Assembly: GCF_026625785.1 (NCBI RefSeq)
Contig: NZ_CP113063.1
Coordinates: forward strand, 248,001 to 312,000
Source of the DNA: Gordonia sp. SL306
GTDB taxonomy: Bacteria > Actinomycetota > Actinomycetes > Mycobacteriales > Mycobacteriaceae
Reading direction: 5' to 3'
Length of the DNA stretch: 64,000 nucleotides
Shown here: one piece after another, positions 1 to 7,355 of the stretch
Position numbering within the stretch: the first letter of the stretch is position 1
Layout: each line of letters begins with the position of its first letter
Program-made: the position numbers and the translations under genes
The notes under the pieces: model-generated
The model's input: the letters and a program-made list of their open reading frames with translations, nothing else
What the model was told of the DNA's origin: nothing
The model's database searches: none

Positions 1-641
1 CGCCTGCCGGTACGTGTGGACCCGGTGAAGACGACCTTGCCGATGCCTGGATGGCCGATGATGGCCTCTCCGACCACATCACCGCGACCGGGCAACACCT
101 GCAGCAGGCCTTCCGGCAGACCGGATTCGACCGCGAGTTCGGCGAGACGGATCGAGGTGAGCGGCGTCCATTCGGCCGGTTTCACGATCACCGCGTTCCC
201 GGCCGCCAGCGCCGGCCCGAAGCCCCAGGAGGCGATCGTCATCGGAAAGTTCCAGGGCGTGATCACGCCGACCACGCCGATGGGCTCGGCAAAGGTGATG
301 TCGATTCCGCCCGACACCGGGATCTGGCTGCCGGCCAATCGTTCTGGTGTCGCCGCGTAGAAGGTCAGGACGTCGCGCACATGGTCGACCTCCCACATCG
401 CCTGTCCGAGCGGGTGACCGGAGTTCGCGACCTCGAGATCGGCGAGTTCCCGGCGGTGCGCCTCCACAGCGGCTGCGAACGCGCGCAGGGCCATGCCACG
501 CGAAGCCGGGGTCGCCCCGGCCCAGGACCGTTGCGCGCGCTGGGCATCGGTCACCGCCCGGTCGACCGCTGCCGCGTCGAGCATCTCGACGTCGGCGAAC
601 ACCTCGGCCGTCGCCGGGTTGACGAGTTCCATCACTGTCAT
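1..641 (-). CDS. Aldehyde dehydrogenase, N-terminal part (C-terminus off left edge)
   Basis: NAD(P)-dependent oxidation of an aldehyde to an acid. The frame starting at 641 reads MTVMELVNPATAEVF and continues to the window edge without a stop. The ALDH hallmarks are the Rossmann-start motif TPWNFPM, the KPAEWTPLTS segment and the VFTGST motif near the edge. The catalytic Cys and Glu lie outside the window. The start overlaps the stop of the upstream hydrolase in an ATGA (641-638), so the two are translationally coupled; 632 is an alternative in-frame ATG. In M. tuberculosis the equivalent order is glnA4, amidotransferase, aldC. Inferred role: oxidising the gamma-glutamyl aminoaldehyde made from a glutamylated amine. 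Confidence 0.9.
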   Translation of the reverse strand, partial: MTVMELVNPATAEVFADVEMLDAAAVDRAVTDAQRAQRSWAGATPASRGMALRAFAAAVEAHRRELADLEVANSGHPLGQAMWEVDHVRDVLTFYAATPERLAGSQIPVSGGIDITFAEPIGVVGVITPWNFPMTIASWGFGPALAAGNAVIVKPAEWTPLTSIRLAELAVESGLPEGLLQVLPGRGDVVGEAIIGHPGIGKVVFTGSTRTGR

Positions 642-1417
642 GCATCGACCTCCGATCGTCGGGTCATCCACACACGCCCGGCATCGACGATCGCCGCGAA
701 CAGACGCAGATCGTCCAGGCGCTCCTCCGGATGCCATTGCACCGCGAGGACAAACGGTTCCCCCGGGCGTTCCACCGCCTCGATCACCCCCTCGTCGTCA
801 CGTGCACACACCACGAGACCCTCGCCCACGCGGTCGATTGCCTGGTGGTGATAGCACTCCGCCGACGTCTGTTCGCCCATCAGCGACGCGAGCCGGGTTC
901 CCGGCGTCACCGAGATCCTGGTCGTGGTGAACACCGCGTTGCCCGCCTGGTGCCGAGAATGTCCGAGGACATCCGGCAGGTGCTGATGCAACGTCCCGCC
1001 GAATGCCACGTTGACCAGCTGCGCGCCGCGACAGATGCCGAGAACCGGCGCACCGGCCCGCAGTGCGGCATCGAGCAGGGCGAACTCCCACGCATCGCGG
1101 TCCACCCGGGGTTCGTCGGTCTCCGGATGCGGCTGCCGGCCATAGGAACCCGGATCGAGGTCCTTGCCCCCCGTCAGTACCAGCGCGTCCAGCCCGTCGA
1201 TGACCCGATCGGCCACCGCAGCGTCCACCGGTTGTGGGGGCAACAACGTGGCGATACCGCCGCACCGGGTCACACCGTCGAAGTAGACACGGGGCAGAAA
1301 GCTCGCGTGCACATCCCAGACTCCGGTCCGCGACGGTTCGAGGTACGTCGTCATCCCGACGACCGGCCCGGCCGCCGGACCTCTACGGTCCGTGGTCTCA
1401 CAGTCGTTCAAAGCCAC
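638..1417 (-). CDS. Gamma-glutamyl-gamma-aminobutyrate hydrolase family (class I amidotransferase-like, peptidase C26)
   Basis: Predicted to cleave a gamma-glutamyl amide, releasing glutamate at the end of a gamma-glutamylated amine pathway. A 259-residue single-domain protein with the nucleophile elbow GICRGAQ (Cys129) and the His-Glu pair in VQWHPE (His229, Glu231), a complete triad. It overlaps the upstream glutamine-synthetase-like gene by 20 bases and the downstream aldehyde dehydrogenase start by an ATGA, so all three look like one operon. It resembles PuuD and M. tuberculosis Rv2859c. The substrate is inferred from neighbours; gamma-Glu-GABA or a gamma-glutamylated ethanolamine product are both possible. 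Confidence 0.9.
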   Translation of the reverse strand: MALNDCETTDRRGPAAGPVVGMTTYLEPSRTGVWDVHASFLPRVYFDGVTRCGGIATLLPPQPVDAAVADRVIDGLDALVLTGGKDLDPGSYGRQPHPETDEPRVDRDAWEFALLDAALRAGAPVLGICRGAQLVNVAFGGTLHQHLPDVLGHSRHQAGNAVFTTTRISVTPGTRLASLMGEQTSAECYHHQAIDRVGEGLVVCARDDEGVIEAVERPGEPFVLAVQWHPEERLDDLRLFAAIVDAGRVWMTRRSEVDA

Positions 1418-2759
1418 GCACCCTCTCCCAATCGGTCACGGCCGCACCGTACGCCGCCAGCTCCACCCGGGCGTTGTTGAGGTAGTGCTCGACGACGTCG
1501 GCACCGAACGCACGCGCGGCCAGCGCGGAGCCTGCGAACAGTTCGGCGGCTTCCGACAACGATGTCGGAAGCCGCTGCGTCGGCCCCAGATAGGCGTTAC
1601 CCGTGGCGATCTCGGGCAACGGCAGCTCGCGGTCGATGCCGTCGAGACCACCCGCGATGAGGGCGGCGACCGCCAGATACTGATTGACGTCGCCGCCGGG
1701 AGCCCGGCATTCGACCCGCATACCCGGGCCGTGCCCGACCACCCGCAGGGCGCAGGTGCGATTGTCCAGTCCCCACGCGATCGCCGTCGGCGCGAAACTT
1801 CCGTCGACAAAACGCTTGTAGGAGTTGATGTTCGGGGCATACAGGAGCGTGAGTTCCCGCAACGACGCGATGATGCCCGCGATGAAGTGGCCGAACATCG
1901 GCGACATCCCGTTCGCGGCGTCGTCGTCGGCGAAGACCGGGGTGCCGTCCGGATCCCGCAACGAGATGTGGATGTGACAGCTGTTGCCCTCACGCTCGTC
2001 GAACTTGGCCATGAAGGTCAGGCTCTTGCCGTGCCGGTCGGCGATCTCCTTTGCGCCGTTGCGATAGATCGTGTGGTTGTCACAGGTGACCAGCGCATGG
2101 TCGTAGCGGAACGCGATCTCCTGCTGGCCGAGATTGCATTCGCCCTTGACCCCCTCGCAATACATCCCCGCGCCGCTCATCCCCCGCCGGATGTCGCGCA
2201 GCAGTGGCTCCATCCGAGTCGATGCGAGCATGGCGTAGTCGACGTTGTAATCGGTCGCGGGTGTCAGCTCGTGATAGCGCTTGGCCCACGCCTCGCGGTA
2301 AGTGTTGTCGAACACCATGAACTCCAGCTCGGTTCCGACGAAAGGCACCAGCCCGCGCTCATCGAGCCGATCGAGCTGTCGCCGGAGGATGTTGCGAGGC
2401 GCCACCGTCACCGGCGAACCGGTGGTCGTGTTCAGATCCGCCAGGACCAGCGCGGTTCCCGGTAACCAGGGCACCCGACGCAGCGTCGAGGGGTCCGGGG
2501 TCATCACCATGTCGCCGTACCCGGTGTCCCAGCTCGACATCGCGTAGCCGTCGACGGTGTTCATCTCCACGTCGACGGCCAGCAGATAGTCACAGCATTC
2601 CGACCCGTGTGCGGCCACGTCGTCGAGAAACAGGCGCGCGGAGATCCGCTTGCCGGTGAGCCGTCCCTGCATGTCCGGGAACGCCACGATCACCGTGTCG
2701 ATCTCGTCGGCCGCGACGAGCTCCTGAAGATCGGTCAGGTCCAGCATGCCGTCGGTCAT
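1398..2759 (-). CDS. glnA4: Glutamine synthetase-like gamma-glutamyl amine ligase (GlnA4/PuuA type)
   Basis: ATP-dependent ligase predicted to join glutamate to an amine other than ammonia. 453 residues with a GS N-terminal beta-grasp and catalytic domain: GTELEFMVFD and GQQEIAFRYDHA metal-binding segments, NSCHIHISL, and the NSYKRF and NRTCALRV nucleotide and glutamate site segments. The adenylylation loop LYxLPPEE of GlnA1 is absent; the matching region has GNAYLGPTQ instead, so GlnE control is unlikely. It heads the cluster with a gamma-Glu amide hydrolase and an aldehyde dehydrogenase and faces an ethanolamine-type permease. Streptomyces GlnA4 is known to act on ethanolamine, which fits. 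The symbol follows the Rv2860c synteny and is an inference. Confidence 0.85.
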   Translation of the reverse strand: MTDGMLDLTDLQELVAADEIDTVIVAFPDMQGRLTGKRISARLFLDDVAAHGSECCDYLLAVDVEMNTVDGYAMSSWDTGYGDMVMTPDPSTLRRVPWLPGTALVLADLNTTTGSPVTVAPRNILRRQLDRLDERGLVPFVGTELEFMVFDNTYREAWAKRYHELTPATDYNVDYAMLASTRMEPLLRDIRRGMSGAGMYCEGVKGECNLGQQEIAFRYDHALVTCDNHTIYRNGAKEIADRHGKSLTFMAKFDEREGNSCHIHISLRDPDGTPVFADDDAANGMSPMFGHFIAGIIASLRELTLLYAPNINSYKRFVDGSFAPTAIAWGLDNRTCALRVVGHGPGMRVECRAPGGDVNQYLAVAALIAGGLDGIDRELPLPEIATGNAYLGPTQRLPTSLSEAAELFAGSALAARAFGADVVEHYLNNARVELAAYGAAVTDWERVRGFERL

Positions 2760-2979
2760 CCGTACTCCTCTGTGCGCGCTCGCGACCGGACTCTCCTGCG
2801 CCGGTCAGCCACAGTCAACCATTGGACGATCGCCCAACTCTCCGTCACCGCCCGATTTAACCCGATTGTTTCGTTTAAAGGTGGGTGGACCGACCATTGA
2901 GGTCCTATTCTGCCTTATCAGTTGCTCGGGCGTCCCGCCCCGCACACACGATCCGGTCTGAGTGAGAGCGAGCACCGCG

Positions 2980-4524
2980 ATGGCAGATGTCCCGAACAAC
3001 CCGGCGATGAAATCGGCGGGCGCCACCTACACCCACGCCGAGGATGGCTATTTCGAGAAGCGTCAACTCAAACGCAGCGCCGGCTTCTGGGGTATCTGGG
3101 GTATCGGGATCGCCGCGGTGATCTCGGGCGACTTCTCCGGCTGGAACTACGGGATCGGCCAGGCGGGCTGGGGCGGGCTCGGCATCGCCGCGCTGATCAT
3201 CGTCGTCATGTACTTCGGCATGCTGTTCTCGATCGGCGAGATGTCGGCGGCCATGCCCCACACCGGTGGCGCATATTCGTTCGCGCGTGCGGCGATGGGC
3301 CCGTGGGGTGGATTCGTCACGGGCTTCGCCGAGACCATCGAGTATGTGTTCACCACCGGCGTCGTGGTCTATTTCTCCGCCTCCTACGCCGACGCCATCA
3401 CTGACGACCTGTTCGGCCTCAGCATGCCTGCGTGGGTCTGGTGGATCATCCTCTACGCGATCTTCATCGCGCTGAACTCCTGGGGAGCCGAGGCGTCGTT
3501 CAAGTTCGCGATCGTGGTGGCCGTCGTGTCGATCGGCATCCTGGTGCTCTTCGCCATCCTCGCGTTCGCCAATGGCGCAGTCGATTTCGGCAAGCTCCTC
3601 GACATCGACCCGGACAGCTCCAAGGCGGGTTCGAGTGACTTCCTGCCGTTCGGCGTGATGGGCATCCTCTACGCACTGCCGTTCGCCATGTGGTTCTTCC
3701 TGGGCATAGAAGAACTCCCGCTGGCCGCCGAGGAGGCCCACGAACCCACCCGCGACATCCCGCGTGCGGGCATCTGGGGCATGGTGACCCTCGTCGGGTG
3801 CGCGGCCATCGTCTTCTTCCTCAACCCGGCGGTGACCGGGTCCGCCGCGCTGGGCGACTCCGGGGAGCCACTGCTCGACGGATTCCGCGCTTTCCTGCCG
3901 TCGGGCTGGGCGTCGGTGTTGTCGGCGTTCGCGCTGATCGGATTGCTGGCGAGCCTGCAGGGCATCATGTACGCCTACGGCCGCAACCTCTACTCGCTGA
4001 GTCGGGCCGGCTACTACCCGAAGGTGCTCTCGCTCACCGGGTCCCGCCAGACGCCGTACGTCGCCCTCATCGCAGGCGCCGTCGTCGGCTTCATCGCATT
4101 GCTGGTCATCGAATACTGGATCTCCGGCGCCGGCGCGATCGTGCTGAACATCGCGGTGTGGGGCGCGGTGCTGGCGTACATGCTGCAGATGGTCTCGTTC
4201 GTCCTGCTGCGCCGGAAGTACCCGAACGCCCGCCGCCCCTACAAGAGCCCGGCGGGCATCACCGGCGCGGTGATCGCGTTCGTCATCGCGGCCATCACCT
4301 TCATCGGCGTACTCATCAACCCGGATTACCGCGACGCGGTGATCGCGATCGTCGTGTTCTACGCGATCGGGTTGCTCATCTTCGGGCTGTACGGACGCCA
4401 CCGACTGGTCCTGTCACCCGAGGAGGAGTACGCGGTCACGGGCGGCCTGCACGGATTCGACCCCGAGCAGGAAGGTCTCGGCGGAACCATCGAGGACGAG
4501 ATCCTGAAGGGTCGCACCGACTGA
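2980..4524 (+). CDS. APC-superfamily permease, ethanolamine permease type
   Basis: Membrane importer with about 12 hydrophobic segments. Residues near the first membrane segments (GDFSGWNYGIGQAGWGG, SIGEMSAAMPHTGGAYSFAR, GFAETIEYV) match the ethanolamine permease branch of the APC superfamily rather than ordinary amino-acid permeases. ATG 2980 is chosen because GAGCGAG lies just upstream; GTG 2962 is an in-frame alternative. It is divergent from the glnA4-like operon. The 220-base shared upstream region holds an AT-rich stretch and a short TGG-N5-CCA palindrome at 2886-2896 that could be a GntR-type operator (weak). Proposed role: importing the amine used by the facing operon. Confidence 0.88.
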   Translation: MADVPNNPAMKSAGATYTHAEDGYFEKRQLKRSAGFWGIWGIGIAAVISGDFSGWNYGIGQAGWGGLGIAALIIVVMYFGMLFSIGEMSAAMPHTGGAYSFARAAMGPWGGFVTGFAETIEYVFTTGVVVYFSASYADAITDDLFGLSMPAWVWWIILYAIFIALNSWGAEASFKFAIVVAVVSIGILVLFAILAFANGAVDFGKLLDIDPDSSKAGSSDFLPFGVMGILYALPFAMWFFLGIEELPLAAEEAHEPTRDIPRAGIWGMVTLVGCAAIVFFLNPAVTGSAALGDSGEPLLDGFRAFLPSGWASVLSAFALIGLLASLQGIMYAYGRNLYSLSRAGYYPKVLSLTGSRQTPYVALIAGAVVGFIALLVIEYWISGAGAIVLNIAVWGAVLAYMLQMVSFVLLRRKYPNARRPYKSPAGITGAVIAFVIAAITFIGVLINPDYRDAVIAIVVFYAIGLLIFGLYGRHRLVLSPEEEYAVTGGLHGFDPEQEGLGGTIEDEILKGRTD

Positions 4525-4560
4525 CCGGTGCACCCCGGGATTCGCGAACCTGCTCAGCCC

Positions 4561-4665
4561 TCCCCTCGAAAAGCGCCCCCGAAAAGCGCCCTGCGCAGCG
4601 GGCCCATCGACATATCGTCGACGGCGACCCACTGTCGGGTGCTTTCGGGGGCGCTTTTCGAGGGA
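4561..4665. terminator. Large inverted repeat between convergent genes, likely bidirectional terminator
   Basis: The left arm at 4561-4587 (CTCGAAAAGCGCCCCCGAAA core) is matched by its reverse complement at 4641-4665. The stem is about 25 bp with one small bulge and encloses about 53 bases. It lies between the end of the permease gene and the end of the RDD gene, which converge. A terminator role is inferred from position; the arm length is more than a simple hairpin needs, so it could also be a copy of a dispersed palindromic repeat. Confidence 0.55.
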
Positions 4666-4711
4666 GTTTCGAGGCGGCGCGGGCACATCACAGATGCGGC
4701 GCCGCGCCCCG

Positions 4712-5212
4712 TCAGCGGGTCCGGACCAATGCCGTCCCGGTGGCGCGATCGTGCATGGCCCGGCCGTTGTAGTCGTTGATCACCGCGGGGACCAGGAACA
4801 CGATGAGCACCTGCCTGCCGAGCGTCCGCAGGATGCCGACGGCCGCGAACGGGACCTTGCCGGTTGCTTCCGCCTCCGCGCGGTCGGGACCGAAGTCGAC
4901 CCGGGCGACCCGGAGTCCGAGCGCGAACTGACCCGGGGTGAAGCCGAAGAAGGTGACCGCGACCACCCCGAGGACGAACCAGACGCCGAGCACGGTCGTC
5001 CCCAGCGTCGGGGAACCGAAGGACACGAACAGCAAGGAGATCCCGCCTGCCAGCAACCAGTCGACGAGCAGGGCCGCGGTGCGTTGCCAGCCGCCGGCGA
5101 GTGCGCCTGGCCCGGATTCGGGGAGACCGAGGTCTTGACCTCGATACTCGACGTCGGCACCGCTGGGCCCGACGGGCGGGCCCGACAGCCAGGATCCGGT
5201 GGCCCTGCCCAT
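4712..5212 (-). CDS. RDD family membrane protein
   Basis: A 166-residue protein of unknown function. After a polar N-terminus of about 50 residues comes GGWQRTAALLVDWLLAG, the RDD-domain start with its Arg and Asp, followed by a hydrophobic pair (about residues 55-95), then the FTPGQFALGLRV motif and a C-terminal hydrophobic segment. ATG 5212 is chosen because upstream in-frame sequence is low-quality coding. The matching M. tuberculosis gene is Rv2219A, also next to glnA1. The shared upstream region drives glnA1 in the other direction. Confidence 0.8.
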   Translation of the reverse strand: MGRATGSWLSGPPVGPSGADVEYRGQDLGLPESGPGALAGGWQRTAALLVDWLLAGGISLLFVSFGSPTLGTTVLGVWFVLGVVAVTFFGFTPGQFALGLRVARVDFGPDRAEAEATGKVPFAAVGILRTLGRQVLIVFLVPAVINDYNGRAMHDRATGTALVRTR

Positions 5213-5410
5213 CACCGGCCCCCCGGCTCGCCGCGCTGCGTGCTGTCTGTACTCGCCTGACCCATGCCCGCCATGGTAGTCGCGGCAGTTCACCGGCCCG
5301 CCATCGTCCACCCTGGGCCGATGTTTCAGGGGTATCGATGGTGCTCTGTCGGCGGACATGGCATCGTTGCGATCCGGGACGATAGTGCGTCGCCCGAGCA
5401 TCGACCGCGT

Positions 5411-5426
5411 GTAACACAGGAGAAAC
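5411..5426 (+). promoter_or_regulatory. Candidate GlnR box upstream of glnA1
   Basis: GTAAC, six bases, GAAAC. This matches the a-site/b-site form gTnAc-N6-GaAAc known for the actinobacterial nitrogen regulator GlnR. It sits 128 bases before the glnA1 start in the 341-base gap 5213-5553. Apart from the ribosome site AAGGAG near 5538 I see no other clear element in that gap. Confidence 0.6.
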
Positions 5427-5553
5427 ACGGCCTTGACGCGCGGGCAACTTCGCGTCCATACGGTTCTGGCTGAGATCCGCTGCTGCAACTCGGCGGCGGG
5501 TGAGGCGGTCCAGGTGATCTGGCCACCCGAACAAGTTAAGGAGTCACCGCACG

Positions 5554-6987
5554 GTGTACAGCAGCAAAGAAGAACTTCTCGAGGGCATCAAGAAAGAGGG
5601 CGTCGAGTACGTCGACATCCGTTTCTGCGACCTGCCCGGTGTGATGCAGCACTTCTCGATCCCGGCCTCGGCGTTCACCGAGGACGTGTTCGAGGACGGG
5701 CTGGCGTTCGACGGTTCGTCGGTCCGCGGCTTCCAGTCGATCGACGAGTCCGACATGATGCTGCTGCCCGACCCGGCCACCGCGCGGATCGATCCCTTCC
5801 GCCACGCCAAGACGATGAACATCAGCTTCTTCGTCCACGACCCGTTCACCCGCGAGGCCTACAGCCGCGACCCGCGTAACGTCGCGCGCAAGGCCGAGGA
5901 CTACCTGGCCTCCACCGGTATCGCCGACACCTGCTTCTTCGGCGCCGAGGCCGAGTTCTACATCTTCGACGGCGTCTCCTTCGACTCGCAGATGAACGGC
6001 ACCTTCTACGAGGTCGAGTCGGAGTCGGGCTGGTGGAACACCGGCTCACCCACCGATCCGGACGGCAGCCCGAACCTCGGCTACAAGGTCCGACCGAAGG
6101 GCGGCTACTTCCCCGTCGCGCCGTACGACCACTACGTCGACCTGCGCGATGAGATGTCGACCAACCTGAGCAACGCCGGTTTCGAGCTCGAGCGCGGCCA
6201 CCACGAGGTGGGCACCGGCGGTCAGGCCGAGATCAACTACAAGTTCAACACCCTGCTGCATGCGGCCGACGATGTGTTGCTCTTCAAATACATCATCAAG
6301 AACACCGCGTACGCGAACGGCAAGACCGTCACCTTCATGCCGAAACCGCTCTTCGGCGACAACGGCTCGGGCATGCACGCCCACCAGTCGCTGTGGAAGG
6401 ACGGCAAGCCGCTGTTCCACGACGAGGCCGGCTACGCGGGTCTCTCGGACCTGGCGCGCTACTACATCGGCGGCATCCTGCACCACGCGCCGTCGCTGCT
6501 GGCCTTCACCAACCCGACGGTGAACTCCTACAAGCGTCTGGTCCCGGGCTACGAGGCCCCGATCAATCTGGTCTACAGCCAGCGCAACCGCAGCGCCTGC
6601 GTGCGCATCCCGATCACCGGCAACAACCCGAAGGCCAAGCGCCTCGAGTTCCGTTGCCCGGACAGCTCGGGCAACCCGTACCTGGCGTTCGCCGCGATGA
6701 TGATGGCCGGACTCGACGGCATCAAGAACAAGATCGAGCCGCACGAGCCCGTCGACAAGGACCTCTACGAGCTCCCGCCGGAGGAGGCCAAGGGCATCCC
6801 GCAGGCACCGACCTCGCTGGGCGCGGTCATCGACAAGCTCGAAGAGGATCACGAATACCTCACCGCCGGTGGCGTGTTCACCGAGGATCTCATCGAGACC
6901 TGGATCGCACTCAAGCGTGAGAACGAGATCGAGCCGGTGCAGATCCGTCCGCACCCGTACGAGTTCGCGCTCTACTACGACTGCTGA
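5554..6987 (+). CDS. glnA1: Glutamine synthetase type I (beta), adenylylatable
   Basis: Main ammonium-assimilating enzyme: glutamate + NH3 + ATP to glutamine, a cytosolic dodecamer. 477 residues, the normal length for GSI-beta. Visible are the N-terminal latch, the DGSSVRGF loop, the metal sites in FFGAEAEFY and [36 protein letters not shown] and the NRSACVRIP segment. The adenylylation tyrosine is Tyr405 in the LYELPPEE loop, the expected GlnE target. It starts with GTG at 5554 after AAGGAG. It lies alone between a GlnR-like box and a strong terminator, so it is probably monocistronic and nitrogen-regulated. Confidence 0.97.
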   Translation: MYSSKEELLEGIKKEGVEYVDIRFCDLPGVMQHFSIPASAFTEDVFEDGLAFDGSSVRGFQSIDESDMMLLPDPATARIDPFRHAKTMNISFFVHDPFTREAYSRDPRNVARKAEDYLASTGIADTCFFGAEAEFYIFDGVSFDSQMNGTFYEVESESGWWNTGSPTDPDGSPNLGYKVRPKGGYFPVAPYDHYVDLRDEMSTNLSNAGFELERGHHEVGTGGQAEINYKFNTLLHAADDVLLFKYIIKNTAYANGKTVTFMPKPLFGDNGSGMHAHQSLWKDGKPLFHDEAGYAGLSDLARYYIGGILHHAPSLLAFTNPTVNSYKRLVPGYEAPINLVYSQRNRSACVRIPITGNNPKAKRLEFRCPDSSGNPYLAFAAMMMAGLDGIKNKIEPHEPVDKDLYELPPEEAKGIPQAPTSLGAVIDKLEEDHEYLTAGGVFTEDLIETWIALKRENEIEPVQIRPHPYEFALYYDC

Positions 6988-7011
6988 GCGGTTCTCCGAC
7001 CGAACAGTCAC

Positions 7012-7046
7012 CCGAAGGGCGGCCGGGATGTCCCGGCCGCCCTTCG
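7012..7046 (+). terminator. Terminator of glnA1
   Basis: A perfect hairpin: the CCGAAGGGCGGCCGGGA arm, two-base loop, and its exact reverse complement, starting 24 bases after the glnA1 stop. There is no long T-run, as is usual in high-GC actinobacteria. Confidence 0.85.
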
Positions 7047-7141
7047 GCGTCTGTGGGTGGCAGTGTTCACATCGGTGATTGGTGTCACGTTCAGGCCTTT
7101 GTACCCTGCCGTTTCACATCATTTGGCTTTACTTTGAAACC

Positions 7142-7327
7142 ATGACTCGCACCAGATTTGTCGAAGACCTCGCCCCCGGGGACCGCATCAGTGTCGACGG
7201 CCTGCGCGCCGTGGTCCGGACCACCACCCCGACGGGCACCGATCAGCACCTCGTCGAACTCGTGAACAGTTCGGACGACCGGGACGCCATCGTCCTCGGA
7301 CTGGGCACCAAGGTCGAGATCCTCTAG
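7142..7327 (+). CDS. Small conserved-looking hypothetical protein
   Basis: 61 residues from ATG 7142 (MTRTRFVEDLAPGDRISVDG) to VEIL. The composition suggests a compact beta-rich fold, like small SH3-type or hinge domains: alternating hydrophobic strands around GDRISV, LRAVVR, HLVELV and DAIVLGL. No catalytic motif and no membrane segment. The upstream ORF extension to 7079 is less likely because it runs through an AT-rich promoter-like stretch. I do not recognise the family. Confidence 0.6.
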   Translation: MTRTRFVEDLAPGDRISVDGLRAVVRTTTPTGTDQHLVELVNSSDDRDAIVLGLGTKVEIL

Positions 7328-7355
7328 AACCATCCCCGAGGCGTCCCGTCGCGGA

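Noticed and set aside
79-645. Minus-strand ORF of 188 residues at the left edge starting at 645
   Set aside because: Arg-rich shadow frame; the real gene in another frame of the same strand is the aldehyde dehydrogenase starting at 641.
2905-4401. Minus-strand frame of about 500 codons opposite the permease
   Set aside because: Low-complexity Arg/Asp/His composition typical of a shadow; the plus strand has a clear 12-segment transporter.
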